From NCBI RefSeq assembly GCF_004355185.1, contig NZ_CP037922.1, positions 4,062,001 through 4,126,000 of the forward strand: a stretch of 64,000 bases of DNA. Reading direction: 5' to 3'. This DNA is from Hymenobacter radiodurans. GTDB taxonomy: Bacteria; Bacteroidota; Bacteroidia; Cytophagales; Hymenobacteraceae. The position numbers and the translations under genes were made by a program. Within the stretch, counting starts at the first letter, position 1. Each line of letters opens with the position of its first letter. Below, in pieces: positions 25,826 to 35,707 of this stretch. A model generated the notes under the pieces. That model saw only the letters and a program-made list of their open reading frames with translations. It was not told the DNA's origin and made no database searches.

Positions 25826-28192
25826 TCACCGCGCTACCACGGCTATTTTGCTAATACAGGTGTTTTTGCCATCTGCATCCGATGACAAAACCATATACAC
25901 TCCCGACTGTACTTTGCGGCCGTTGTAGTCGGCTAGGTTCCAGGTGAGGGTGCCGCCGTTGGCGCGGGTCTGATACACAAGCTTGCCCGTCACGTCCGTG
26001 ATTTTGATTACTGCGTTGTTGGCTAACCCCGATATGCCGACCTGGCCCGTAAAATCGGTGCGAACAGGATTAGGGAATACTTTCGCGCAGGCGGGCTTGC
26101 CTTCTGTAACGGTGGCCGAACCGCGGTAAGACACTACTCCAGCGTCGGTTACGACGAATACTTCCCCCGTGCGGTCGTTCACTGCCACGTCCAGGATACG
26201 GTTGGATGGCAAAGGACTATTGTCGGTGGTAAAATTGAGCAACGCCTCATCCACGCTTTCAGTGAACAGCCACAAGCCGCGGTCAGTACCGAACCACTTG
26301 CGGTTAGCGCCGTCCACAGCTACGCAACGCACAATATCGCTATTCAACGCCGGAAAGTTGAGGCTAGCCTGCGGGCCGCGTTGAATGAAAGGCTTTTGGA
26401 ATACAGCCTCCGAGTTGGCCAAAAAGGTTTGGCTTGGATCGGTGAGAACGGCCACACCCGTACTGGTGGTCACCCAAATACTCCCCTGCCGATCTTTCAC
26501 CATGTCGTAGATGTCGTTGGAGGGCAGGCCATTGGCCGTAGAGAAATAGCGCGGCGTACGCGTAGTTTCGTCGTAGGCAATAACGCCGTTTCCGGTGGGC
26601 TGGCGCGAGGTAGACAGCCACACGTAGCCATTATTGTCGAGCACAATGCCGTTGAGATTCTCAACTCCGGCAAAATATGGCAACGAGCGCCACGTAGTAG
26701 CGACGGGATTAAAGATGTGTACGCCAGGCACCCCCGCGAACTCATGCCGGTTCACTACCCACACGTTTCCCTCCGCATCAGCGGTTAGATCGGTGATGCG
26801 GGTGTAGTTCGGGTCGAAGTTGGGGAATTTGGGCGGCGCTAAAGCCGTCTTCAGTGGGTTACCGCCACTGCCATCGGTGAACTGACGAAAACTACCGGGG
26901 CCCTTCCATTCTAGTATGCCATTGCCGTAGCTGCCAATGTACAGCGTGCCGTCGGGGGTCCGCACCCCATGCGATGGGTCCTGAAAATTGGGGTATTCGG
27001 AGCGGTTGGGGAGCGTCTGGGGGGTAATGTTGGTCCACTGCCCGTCCTTATACTCATAAAAACCGCCGAAAGAGCCATTTTGCAGGAATCGATCGGAAAA
27101 ACCGCCGCTAAAGACATCCGTGATTCCCGTGCGTGCGTCGCTGTACACACTAAAAGATCGGGCGCTGGCTGGCGCGTTTGATACAAAGCTCTCGAACTGT
27201 TGGGCGCCGGTTATTTTTACTAAGCCATTCTGAAAATCGGCCACGTAAAACGCGCCATCGCGCGCGCGAATCGCCGCGCGCGTATCACGCAGCAGGCCAT
27301 TACGATACGTACGAATAGTGCCACCCGGCCGGTCGAGTACCGCTAGGTTATCCAGCCCGACTACCAATAAGCCAGCCCGCGAAGCGGTAAGCTGCCGAAA
27401 TTGCCCCCCAGCAAAGCCGGCCACTGGTTGCCAGCCTCTGGCGGCCCCGGTGCCGCCCACAAATCGGTATAGCTGGTCGCCATTGGCACCCGCGTATACT
27501 TTCTCGTTATAGGTAGTAAGCGTGCGAAACGGATTACCGGCCCGCGCAGGCAGGTCGATGGTCCAGCTGCGGAAGTTGGCGAGGTTATCGGTCAGGCGGC
27601 CCCGCAGCAGGCCCGCTGAAGTAGCGGCATACACGGAGTCGCGGAGCACAGCGCTGGCGTATACCTGCACTGCCTGCCCGGCCGGACCTATATTAACGTA
27701 GGTATCACGCACTTCCAGCCGCGTCATATCCAATACGACTAAGCCAAAACTGCATGCGAGGTAAGCACGGGGCCCGCTAAAATTTATGTGGTTAACGGTT
27801 TTGGCTTGGGTAATCTGGGCGCGCAGAATATCCGTCACATTCTGAATGGAACCGTTGGCCCGCAGTACGTCTAGGTTACCGCTATTATAGGCAACGAGTA
27901 ATTGTTGACTGACCGAATCATAGGCTACGGTGCTGACGCCTACATCATTCAGGCCATCGCGGCGGGAAAGCAGCCGGGTTGTGTTTAGCTCTTTATCAAA
28001 ATAGAAAAAAGAGTTTTCGGTAGCTACGTACACCCGCTTATCTGCATCGGTTACGGCTTTGGCCTGGTTGGTGGGCAAATGCAGCTGCCAATCGCCAAAG
28101 CCTACGGGTCCCTGAGCAACAGCCGAGGTCAGGCCACAAAGCCAGATTGCAAAGAAGCTGAGCCAACGGCAGGTACGGAACAGGTAGGTCAT
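25826..28192 (-). CDS. porZ: Type IX secretion system protein PorZ
   Basis: PorZ is a surface component of the type IX secretion attachment complex. The 788-residue protein has a signal peptide (MTYLFRTCRWLSFFAIWLCG start). The PorZ N-terminal segment follows (GFGDWQLHLPTNQAKAVTDA), then two beta-propeller regions with two-component-regulator-like repeats (DGLNDVGVSTVAYDS, NGLPSNDIYDMVKDRQGSIW, DGANRKWFGTDRGLW). A C-terminal type A sorting domain closes the protein (VFPNPVRTDFTGQVGISGL ... VQSGVYMVL). Together with porU and porV in the same window this shows a functional T9SS. Two C6/G6 runs (27019, 27404) are in frame. Confidence 0.9.
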   Translation of the reverse strand: MTYLFRTCRWLSFFAIWLCGLTSAVAQGPVGFGDWQLHLPTNQAKAVTDADKRVYVATENSFFYFDKELNTTRLLSRRDGLNDVGVSTVAYDSVSQQLLVAYNSGNLDVLRANGSIQNVTDILRAQITQAKTVNHINFSGPRAYLACSFGLVVLDMTRLEVRDTYVNIGPAGQAVQVYASAVLRDSVYAATSAGLLRGRLTDNLANFRSWTIDLPARAGNPFRTLTTYNEKVYAGANGDQLYRFVGGTGAARGWQPVAGFAGGQFRQLTASRAGLLVVGLDNLAVLDRPGGTIRTYRNGLLRDTRAAIRARDGAFYVADFQNGLVKITGAQQFESFVSNAPASARSFSVYSDARTGITDVFSGGFSDRFLQNGSFGGFYEYKDGQWTNITPQTLPNRSEYPNFQDPSHGVRTPDGTLYIGSYGNGILEWKGPGSFRQFTDGSGGNPLKTALAPPKFPNFDPNYTRITDLTADAEGNVWVVNRHEFAGVPGVHIFNPVATTWRSLPYFAGVENLNGIVLDNNGYVWLSTSRQPTGNGVIAYDETTRTPRYFSTANGLPSNDIYDMVKDRQGSIWVTTSTGVAVLTDPSQTFLANSEAVFQKPFIQRGPQASLNFPALNSDIVRCVAVDGANRKWFGTDRGLWLFTESVDEALLNFTTDNSPLPSNRILDVAVNDRTGEVFVVTDAGVVSYRGSATVTEGKPACAKVFPNPVRTDFTGQVGISGLANNAVIKITDVTGKLVYQTRANGGTLTWNLADYNGRKVQSGVYMVLSSDADGKNTCISKIAVVAR

Positions 28193-28301
28193 TGGCGAAA
28201 ACTGGAGATACGCAAAGCCTCACTTAGCGCGATGCAGCAGAAAGATACAGCTACAAAAAGCCCCCAGAACTTTCTGTGGCTGCGCTCCCGCCGGCTTCGG
28301 G

Positions 28302-28931
28302 CTATAAGGAGTCGTGGCTGGCGGTAACGCGAGCTGAGGAGCTTTTCTCCTTCATTCCCTCCAAAAAGCAAGGGCGGCAGCGCGCTTCGTACGAATCGGT
28401 TTCGCCGAGCAAAATCTTATCCTTAGAAGCGGCAATGCGAAATGAATAGGAAGCTAGCTCGCCGCAGCACATACACACGGCGTGCACCTTGGTTACGTAC
28501 TCGGCCACGGCCATCAGAGCGGGCACCGGCCCGAAAGGCTTACCGGCGTAATCCATATCGAGGCCGGCCACAATAACGCGGGTACCCCGGTTGGCAAGCT
28601 GCACGCACACTTCCACCAACGACTCGTCGAAGAACTGGGCTTCGTCGATGCCGACTACATCGCAGCCACTGGTCATGAGCAGGATTTCCTGCGCCAACGC
28701 CACGGGCGTCGAGCGGATGCTGTTCGCATTGTGCGATACCACGTCGTGGTCGTGGTAACGGGTATCAATTGAGGGCTTAAAAATCTCAACGCGCTGCCGG
28801 GCGATGGTAGCCCGGTTTAAGCGACGAATCAACTCCTCGGTTTTGCCCGAAAACATGGAGCCGCACACCACCTCGATCCAGCCCCGGCGAGGGGCCTCGC
28901 GGTTGGTGCCGACGCGGGGTTCTAGAAACAT
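28302..28931 (-). CDS. tdk: Thymidine kinase
   Basis: This is a type II thymidine kinase of the salvage pathway, 209 residues. The P-loop is [15 protein letters not shown] near residues 24-38, DEAQFF near 95 carries the Walker B residues, and CMCCG with CRPC supply the four zinc-site cysteines. The N terminus has about 17 residues before the [14 protein letters not shown] core, normal for Bacteroidota. The gene is separate from porZ by about 110 bases containing a single C5 motif copy. Confidence 0.95.
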   Translation of the reverse strand: MFLEPRVGTNREAPRRGWIEVVCGSMFSGKTEELIRRLNRATIARQRVEIFKPSIDTRYHDHDVVSHNANSIRSTPVALAQEILLMTSGCDVVGIDEAQFFDESLVEVCVQLANRGTRVIVAGLDMDYAGKPFGPVPALMAVAEYVTKVHAVCMCCGELASYSFRIAASKDKILLGETDSYEARCRPCFLEGMKEKSSSARVTASHDSL

Positions 28932-29110
28932 AGGGTCTTACTATGAATAGCCAGCAGCGAATGATCTGGCTTTGCTTTAAACCTCTAAAGTAAGGGTTTC
29001 GGCTTGGAGCTTCAAGGACGACACCCCGGAAATAGTTTCCGCGTAGCGCTAGTTGCCTGTGGGTTACGCACTTCCTAAGCTCGCTCCGCCAGGGCGGTAT
29101 CCAGATAAAA

Positions 29111-29434
29111 TTAGGAACTGTAGGTTACGTGCGGCAGCTTGGTCGGCTCGGGCACACGGGCCGTCAGTTCGCCCTGGGTCAAACGGGTTTGACAGGTGAG
29201 TCGCTCATGGGGCAGCAGGCGGCCGGCACGACGGTAACGCAATTCTGCCTCCGTGTCTGGCGTTAGGTTTTCCGCGCCGCTAAGTACTTCCAAACGGCAG
29301 GTAGTGCAGCGGCCTTTGCCACCACAGGCGTGCATCCAGTCGTGGCCGGCGGCTTGGAGGGCAGCCAGCAAAGTGGAGCCAGCGGGCACCGCCACTACAG
29401 TACCTGACAAGTTTTGCACGGTTAGACTAGGCAT
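29111..29434 (-). CDS. 2Fe-2S ferredoxin
   Basis: This is a plant/vertebrate-type [2Fe-2S] ferredoxin of 107 residues. Cluster ligands appear as ACGGKGRCTTC near residues 36-46, with the fourth cysteine in LTCQTRL near 80. The C-terminal tail (EPTKLPHVTYSS) is specific to this group. Its partner reductase is not in the window. It is transcribed divergently from the Pro-rich protein, with only 35 bases between start codons. Confidence 0.93.
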   Translation of the reverse strand: MPSLTVQNLSGTVVAVPAGSTLLAALQAAGHDWMHACGGKGRCTTCRLEVLSGAENLTPDTEAELRYRRAGRLLPHERLTCQTRLTQGELTARVPEPTKLPHVTYSS

Positions 29435-29469
29435 CTTTCCCTAAATTGCCGATTGAATCAGGATCTAAA

Positions 29470-30768
29470 ATGAAGGACAAATATAGCCACGCCAAGCGCG
29501 AACACTACGGCCGCCGGCTGGCCGCTCACCTCTGCGACCAGCATTTTGGCCCCCAGCCCACTGCCACGCTCGATGGCCCCGCCGTGCTGCGTTTCACCCC
29601 TATTCGGCAGGTCAATCTGTTGGTTGTGCAGCAATTGCTGGCCCAATGGACGGCCGAAATGGCTCGATTGCGTAGCCCCTACTTCGACTTTGAGGCGCCC
29701 GACGTGCGGCAGGCTCTCACCCAGTTTATGAACACGCTTTCGCGCCGCATCCAGCTGACGCGGGGAGCTTTTGAGCCCTTGTTAGCTCGTGCCGTAGCCG
29801 ACACACTGGGCGTAGTGACTGATCCGGTGCTGACGTTTGAAGAGAAGCTGCTGGGTGATCAACCGACCGCAACGGCTGCTCAACTACGTGATGCTTTGCG
29901 GTATCTGGATCTGAATAAAGACTTGTTCGGGGAGTTTATCGACAGTCTCTCGCCAGAAGCGCCGCTGGAACGCGATTTTCTACTGGAGCGCTTCCGGCTG
30001 CATCAGGAAGCTACCTATAAAGGTCATCAGTTGATGGAAAAACTGGTAGCGGAGTTCAGCGCTTTGCTTCCGCTTACCGAGGCCGATTTATGGGCCGATG
30101 GCCCCGTGCGTGCACCCGCCATACCCATTGCGGAAACACCTCGCCCGGTTCAGCCGCAGCCTGCGCCTAAGCCAGAACCTGTACAAGTTCCTGAGCCCGT
30201 GCGCCCTAGTGAGCCAGCAAACGCTCCAGAGCCAGTAGTTGCTCCAGTTGCAGTAGCCCCGACACCTGTTCCGGTGCAAAATGCCCCCCAGCCGTCAGTA
30301 GCGGCGCCTACTTTCATGCCTACACCGGCTTTTGTGCCTCCGCCAGCACCAACGCCTGAACCCAAGCCGGTTCATGAGCCGATTGTAGCACCTCGCCGGC
30401 CAATCACGGAGGCCGCCCCAACTAGCGTACCGCTCTACGAGAAACTCAAAGCGGAGCGTTCCGCGACAGCGCCGCTCAGCGAAACACTGCGGCCGGAAAA
30501 AGCTGGCGCTACCTTAGCTGAAAAGCCCCCCAAAGTGGAATCGCTCCGCGAGGCGATTTCTATTAATCAGCGGTTTGGCTTTATCAATGAGCTGTTTAAT
30601 GGGGAGAACATGGAGTATCATAACGCCATCCAGCACCTAGATACATTCAATGATCCGGAATCGGCTAAGCGCTATGTGACCCAGGATCTAGCCGCCAAAT
30701 ACGACTGGACGCGCAAGGAGGAGCACGTCGGCCGGCTACTGAAGCTCATCGATCGGAAGTTTGCTTAG
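29470..30768 (+). CDS. Pro-rich linker protein with conserved C-terminal helical domain, unknown function
   Basis: The 432-residue protein has three regions. Residues 1-205 are helical (KREHYGRRLAAHLCDQHFG, LREALRYLDL-like text). Residues 210-340 are a Pro/Ala/Val-rich linker (PQPAPKPEPVQVPEPVRP). The last 75 residues are a compact domain (SINQRFGFINELFNGENMEY, HNAIQHLDTF, DWTRKEEHVGRLLKLIDRKF). The C-terminal domain is widespread in uncharacterised Bacteroidota proteins. There is no signal peptide or membrane helix, so it is probably cytoplasmic. The ATG at 29470 is chosen; an upstream in-frame alternative overlaps the divergent promoter region. The gene ends inside a 28-bp terminator arm. 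Two C6 motif copies are in frame. Confidence 0.75.
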   Translation: MKDKYSHAKREHYGRRLAAHLCDQHFGPQPTATLDGPAVLRFTPIRQVNLLVVQQLLAQWTAEMARLRSPYFDFEAPDVRQALTQFMNTLSRRIQLTRGAFEPLLARAVADTLGVVTDPVLTFEEKLLGDQPTATAAQLRDALRYLDLNKDLFGEFIDSLSPEAPLERDFLLERFRLHQEATYKGHQLMEKLVAEFSALLPLTEADLWADGPVRAPAIPIAETPRPVQPQPAPKPEPVQVPEPVRPSEPANAPEPVVAPVAVAPTPVPVQNAPQPSVAAPTFMPTPAFVPPPAPTPEPKPVHEPIVAPRRPITEAAPTSVPLYEKLKAERSATAPLSETLRPEKAGATLAEKPPKVESLREAISINQRFGFINELFNGENMEYHNAIQHLDTFNDPESAKRYVTQDLAAKYDWTRKEEHVGRLLKLIDRKFA

Positions 30769-30826
30769 ACCACCCATAAAAAAGCCCCCAGATATTCGTC
30801 TGGGGGCTTTTTTATGGGTGGTCTAA
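30765..30826. terminator. 28-bp perfect terminator hairpin overlapping a stop codon
   Basis: Bases 30765-30792 and 30799-30826 are exact reverse complements around a six-base loop. The core is AAAAAAGCCCCCAGA / TCTGGGGGCTTTTTT, an inverted pair of the iterated motif. The left arm includes the TAG of the Pro-rich protein gene. It serves both this gene and the convergent rodA. Confidence 0.95.
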
Positions 30827-30854
30827 GTCATTAATGAAGCGCTACTGCTCTTAT

Positions 30855-32146
30855 TTAGCGTACCAAATCCTGTTTGCGGTAGGCGTCAATTGCCAGCATG
30901 ATAAATAGCAGAATGGTGAATGACCAAAGCGAGGAGCCGCCGTAGCTAAATAACGGTAGCGGAATACCGACTACTGGCGCCAAACCGATTGTCATGCCCA
31001 CATTGACGGCGAAGTGGAAGAAGAAAATGCTGGCCACACAGTAGCCGTAGGTGCGCCCAAACACCGATTTCTGACGCTCCGCCACATATACCAAGCGCAT
31101 CAGCAGGGCCATAAACAAGATAATTACCACTAAGCTGCCCATCCATCCCCATTCCTCGCCAACGGTGCAGAAGATAAAGTCAGTGCTTTGCTCGGGCACG
31201 AAGTCGAATTTGGTTTGGGTGCCTTCCAGGAATCCCTTGCCCATCAGTCCACCCGAGCCAATGGCAATCTTGGACTGCGTTACGTTCCAGCCCACGCCCA
31301 GCGGGTCGGCCGACGGATTGATCAACACCTCAATGCGCTTGCGCTGGTGCGGCTGGAGCACCTGATTAAAAAAGAAGTCGACCCCGAATACCATTCCAAC
31401 CACTACCGCCCACACACTCAAGGACAGAGGCAAATGGTGGCGCATCACCCGCGAATTAGCCAGAAAAACGCCCCCCAGAATGACGGTGATACCCCAATGA
31501 GCCAGAGTTTGGGGATTAACAAAGCCAGAATCAGAATGACGCCCGCAGCAGCTAGAATAATGAGAATAAGCGGAGACATTCCCTCGCGAAAGTAAGCCAG
31601 CAGGAACGCGCCGAACACGAGCGCTTGGCCAGTTTCGTTGGAGGCGATGATAAGCAGCGGCGGCAACAGCGTCATGCCGGCTAGCACAGCTTGGTCGCGC
31701 CAGTTCTGGTGCCGCAGATTGATGCCCGCCATAAAGCGCGATACGGCTAGGGCGGTGGCAAATTTGGCAAACTCGGCCGGCTGCAAGCGTACCGGGCCCA
31801 GTTCTAACCAGGATCGGGAACCCGCAATAGGCCGCGCAATGAACAAGGTAACGAGCAGCAGTAAGACCACCACGGCGTAGAAAACGTAGGCGAACGTATC
31901 GTAGGCCTTATAATCGACTACCACCAAGATGACCATCAGCACCACGGCCGTCCCGATCCAGATAATTTGTTTAAACCAGTTATTGGCCATCAGTTCCTGA
32001 AAGCTCTGGCCGGCAAAGCCGGCGGGTGCATCGGGCGAGTAGCTGGCAGCGTACACATTCAGCCAGCCTAAGCCCACCATCAAGGCATAAATGCCGATGG
32101 TTACCCAATCAAGGCTGCGACTGTATCTGGCGGGTGAAGAGGGCAT
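30855..32146 (-). CDS. rodA: Rod shape-determining protein RodA, frameshifted as read
   Basis: RodA is the SEDS-family peptidoglycan glycosyltransferase of the elongasome. The N-terminal frame runs from the ATG at 32146 (SRSLDWVTIGIYALMVGLGW) through RPIAGSRSWLELGPVRLQPA and SNETGQALVFGAF. The C-terminal frame ends with LAPVVGIPLPLFSYGGSSLW, the SEDS signature. Between them one base is missing, either in the G4 run at 31492-31495 (giving LIGGITVILGGVFLANSRVM) or in the G6 motif at 31471-31476. Restored length is about 430 residues, right for RodA. It lies 52 bases downstream of mrdA, its cognate transpeptidase. Confidence 0.92.
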
Positions 32147-32198
32147 TTTGGGTTATTCAAAAACGACTGTATCTGGCGCTGACTACCTCGTGGCTTCG

Positions 32199-34031
32199 TC
32201 AGCGCTTTCTGATAAACTTGGAAGCATCTCCCTCCAACCAGGTTTCCCACTGGGTGCGCTCAACTTTGCCGCGCAGGTATTTTTCCATCATCAGAGCTGC
32301 CATCGGGGCCGCAGAGCCACCCCCAAAACCGGCGTTTTCGATAAACACAGCAATGGCAATCTGGGGGTCTTCGGCGGGCGCGAAGGCTGCGAAGGTAGCA
32401 TGGTCGGGGCCGTGAGCATTTTGCACAGTACCCGTTTTGCCGGCTACCGAAATACCAAATTGAGCCAGACTAGCCAGATTGCCGGTGCCGCCGCGGCCTT
32501 CTACCACCGCCTGCATTCCCGGAATAATGGCGTCGAAATGTTGGGGGTCTACATTGGTATAATGGCGCTCCTTATACTCCGGCAGGGGCCCGCCCTGACC
32601 AATACCACGCACGAAATGAGGTGTGTAATAATAGCCGCGGTTGGCAATAGCAGCCATGATGTTGGCCATTTGCAGACCGGTAATACCAATTTCGCCCTGC
32701 CCGATGCTTAAGGAGTAAATCGTGCGGAAGTTCCAGCCATGCTTACCGTACATCTTATCGTACAGTTCCGGTGATGGAATGGAGCCTTTCCGCTCTGAGC
32801 CCATATCCACTCCTAGCTCCTGTCCCAGCCCGAAGGACATTACCTGTCGGCGCCACTCGGCTAGGCCTAAGCGGGCATCCTCTTTAGGGTTGCTGGAACG
32901 GCCGCGCATGATGGCCGTGCGCATCACTTGATAGAAATAGGGGTTGCAGCTTTGCTTGATGGCAATACCCACATTGGTGGGGGGCTCGTGGCGGTGAGTA
33001 CACTTCACCAACCGTTGATTGCAGGGAAAACTTGTGTAAGGCGTCACCACGCCCATTTGCAAAGCCACCAACTCGTTCACCAGCTTAAATACTGAGCCCG
33101 GCGGGTAAGTGGCCATCAGGGGCCGGTTGAAAAGAGGCCGTTCGGGGTTGTTGAGCAAGTCCATATAACGGTTGCCCATGCCTTTGCCGCTAAGCCGAGC
33201 CGGCTCGAAGTACGGAGCCGAAACGAAGGCGAGGATTTCGCCCGTCTTCGGATCAAGAGCTACAATAGAGCCCCGCTTTTGGGCCATCAGCTTCTCGCCG
33301 TACGCCTGCAGTTCGCTGTCGATGCTGGTGTGCAAGTCGAGCCCAGCTACGGATAGTGTGTCGTACTCACCATCCCGGAAGGCGCCTTTTTCTATGCCCC
33401 GCACGTTCACCATGCGGTATTGCACCCCACGCCGCCCCATTAGCGTCTTCTCGTAGAAAGACTCCAGACCTGTGATTCCTAAGTTGTCGCCGGCAACGTA
33501 CTTAGCATATCGAGGGCTTTCTAACAGCTTAGGAGTAATAGCTCCTACGTAGCCCAGGGCGTGCGCCAGATTCTCGGTTTTGTAAGAGCGGGCCATGTGG
33601 GCCTTGATGCTGAAACCCGGAAAATCGATCAGATTATCCTGGATAGCAGCCAACTCCGGCGTACTAAGGTTTTGTATTAAGGGGGAGGCTTTTACTCGCG
33701 AATACGTCTTGGCAGCCGTCAGGGCAAGACGAAACTCCTCGATGGGCAGTTGAAGAAGCTCGCATAAGCGAAGAGTATCGAGCTGTTTGATTTCGCGGGG
33801 CACCACCATCAGGTCGTACACGGGGGTGTTTTGCACCATCAGCTTCCCATTGCGGTCGAAGATGAGGCCCCGGTAGGGCACCTGCACGATGCGCTGCAAT
33901 GAGTTGCGGTCGGCGGCCAGCTTATAGCTGCCGTCGAGCACTTGGATGTAAAATAAGCGCGCCGCAAACAGTAGGGCTACGACCACGAAAATGGTCTGCA
34001 CCACATACTTACGACCTTCAAGGTATTGCAA
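32199..34031 (-). CDS. mrdA: Penicillin-binding protein 2
   Basis: This transpeptidase cross-links peptidoglycan during elongation with RodA. The 610-residue protein has an N-terminal membrane anchor (VVQTIFVVVALLFAARLFYI) and a dimerisation domain. The transpeptidase domain shows the three active-site motifs: PPGSVFKL (SxxK) near residue 320, SCNP (SxN) near 367, and AGKTGT near 520. No ATG exists at the start; MQYLEGRKY begins with TTG at 34031, and a stop lies 15 codons upstream in frame. The TTG start is therefore likely real. It overlaps no neighbour and sits between mreD and rodA in the shape operon. Confidence 0.95.
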   Translation of the reverse strand: MQYLEGRKYVVQTIFVVVALLFAARLFYIQVLDGSYKLAADRNSLQRIVQVPYRGLIFDRNGKLMVQNTPVYDLMVVPREIKQLDTLRLCELLQLPIEEFRLALTAAKTYSRVKASPLIQNLSTPELAAIQDNLIDFPGFSIKAHMARSYKTENLAHALGYVGAITPKLLESPRYAKYVAGDNLGITGLESFYEKTLMGRRGVQYRMVNVRGIEKGAFRDGEYDTLSVAGLDLHTSIDSELQAYGEKLMAQKRGSIVALDPKTGEILAFVSAPYFEPARLSGKGMGNRYMDLLNNPERPLFNRPLMATYPPGSVFKLVNELVALQMGVVTPYTSFPCNQRLVKCTHRHEPPTNVGIAIKQSCNPYFYQVMRTAIMRGRSSNPKEDARLGLAEWRRQVMSFGLGQELGVDMGSERKGSIPSPELYDKMYGKHGWNFRTIYSLSIGQGEIGITGLQMANIMAAIANRGYYYTPHFVRGIGQGGPLPEYKERHYTNVDPQHFDAIIPGMQAVVEGRGGTGNLASLAQFGISVAGKTGTVQNAHGPDHATFAAFAPAEDPQIAIAVFIENAGFGGGSAAPMAALMMEKYLRGKVERTQWETWLEGDASKFIRKR

Positions 34032-34142
34032 AGCGAAAGAAACTGAATAAAAAGGCCCCCAGCACAGTACCTGGGATTACAAAGGTACACAACACAAAGG
34101 CTCACTGCTTAGTCTGTAAGACGAGTGGCCCTCCCCCAACTC

Positions 34143-34670
34143 CTACCTCTTGCTCCGTCGCGACGGGAAAAACAGCATCTGTACAATCAGCAGCGTGATG
34201 CCCGTGAATAAGGTGCTTACTATCACTTTAATCAGCGTAACACCAATAATTTGAAAACTTCCCAGTTCCAACAGAAAAAATGCGAGGTGATGTATACTGA
34301 CCAGTAAAACCAGGTAAACCAGAAACCATTGCCCCCCCATCAGGTGCACATTCACTGCGTCGGCGGCATCATAGCCATCACGGGGCGTAAGCAGTCGCAA
34401 TACCCATGGTCTTAAGTACATCAGCAGCACTGCGGCGGCAGCGTGCACTCCACCCGTATCGTAGAAAATATCCATAGTAATGCCCACTCCAAAGCCTAGC
34501 AGCAATTGCACGACGATAGGCGTGGTAATGGGCAAAAACAGCAAAAAGCCCAAGTAGAAAAAGCACCAGCCCAGATCAAACAGCACCAGCTTGCTGGCTA
34601 CCAGCACGTGCAACAGCACATACACAACCAACAAAATCAGGTGTAGTACAAATCCGCCGGCTGCTCTCAT
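34143..34670 (-). CDS. mreD: Rod shape-determining protein MreD
   Basis: MreD is a small integral membrane protein that links MreC and PBP2. The 175-residue sequence has five or six helices (LILLVVYVLLHVLVASKLVL, FLPITTPIVVQLLLGFGVGI) and the family-typical DIFYDTGGVHAAAAVLLMYL. Its ATG overlaps the mreC stop by four bases. A seven-C run at 34332-34338 is in frame (HLMGGQW), the longest G/C homopolymer in the window that keeps frame along with one at 47296. Confidence 0.9.
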   Translation of the reverse strand: MRAAGGFVLHLILLVVYVLLHVLVASKLVLFDLGWCFFYLGFLLFLPITTPIVVQLLLGFGVGITMDIFYDTGGVHAAAAVLLMYLRPWVLRLLTPRDGYDAADAVNVHLMGGQWFLVYLVLLVSIHHLAFFLLELGSFQIIGVTLIKVIVSTLFTGITLLIVQMLFFPSRRSKR

Positions 34671-35581
34671 GGCTTTAAAATCTCTTCTTCGTCCTCAGGT
34701 TTCGCACCTGCCCGCATTTGCAGCGTGTCGCGCTCCGCTTTGGGGCGGCTATTCACCACGTACACATAAGTCAGGCGCGAGAAATCCACGGCCAGCCGCA
34801 CCCGGATGGTCCAAAAGTCCTTGTCTGGCTCCTTGCTGAAAGCGTCAATCGTACCAATCATCACCCCTTCCGGAAATACGGCATTGTAGCCGGAAGTAAG
34901 GACGGTGTCGCCACGCACCAGTTCATTTTGCCGCGGAATCTGGTCTAGCAGCACATGGGCAGCATCGTCGCCCAGCCACTTGATGCCGCCTTCGGTACCG
35001 TCGCGCTTTATTTTGGCTGAAATAACTGTTTTGGAATGTAGCACGGAGGTGGCCGTAGCATAATGCTCGCTGGCTACTTTCACTCGGCCTACCACTCCAT
35101 CGGCAGACAGTATGCCCATTCCCGGCCGCACGCCCTCGCGAGTGCCAGCGTTAATAGTCACATAGTTATCAACCCGCCGACGGGTATTGCTGATCACACG
35201 GGCCGGAATAAGCGGGTAATCAGGGTCGGTGGCGGGCAACTGGCGCAAACCGAGCAGAATAGAGTCGCGGCGGGCCGGACGCAAGGGCTCAACGGGCGCG
35301 AGGCTATCGGGCAACCGACCGGCCAGATCGGGGCGGTAGAGCTGCTGGCGCAAGGCTGCGTTCTCAGCCACCAACCCTCTATTCACATCAACTAGCCGAA
35401 AATAATCCAGTACCTGAGTGCGCATCTCCAGCACTCGGCCAGCATAGGCATTGGCAGAATTGAAGAAGGCGGCCCGCTGATACGAGCTATTTCTAATCAA
35501 CAAGTACAAACTCAACACCTCCAATAGCCCGAACACCAGGATGCCCCGGTAGCGGAAGATAAAGGTGAAAAGATTACGCAC
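34667..35581 (-). CDS. mreC: Rod shape-determining protein MreC
   Basis: MreC is a periplasmic scaffold of the elongasome with one N-terminal membrane helix (FRYRGILVFGLLEVLSLYLL). A coiled coil (VLEMRTQVLDYFRLVDVNRG) leads to a double beta-barrel domain (PARVISNTRRRVDNYVTINA, GREGVRPGMGILSADGVVG-like text). The 304-residue length is normal. It starts with GTG at 35581, in the right position for the membrane segment. The 126-base gap to mreB contains one C5 motif copy. Confidence 0.93.
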   Translation of the reverse strand: MRNLFTFIFRYRGILVFGLLEVLSLYLLIRNSSYQRAAFFNSANAYAGRVLEMRTQVLDYFRLVDVNRGLVAENAALRQQLYRPDLAGRLPDSLAPVEPLRPARRDSILLGLRQLPATDPDYPLIPARVISNTRRRVDNYVTINAGTREGVRPGMGILSADGVVGRVKVASEHYATATSVLHSKTVISAKIKRDGTEGGIKWLGDDAAHVLLDQIPRQNELVRGDTVLTSGYNAVFPEGVMIGTIDAFSKEPDKDFWTIRVRLAVDFSRLTYVYVVNSRPKAERDTLQMRAGAKPEDEEEILKP

Positions 35582-35707
35582 AGGAAAAGAAGCAAATAGT
35601 TAAATGGGTGAGCTTAGCGTAGCAAAAGGCTGGAGATTAAATGACTGGCTGTTCAAAGAGCAGAACAAGCAACCACTTAACCCCCAGCCACTTACTTGTT
35701 TAGCTAC

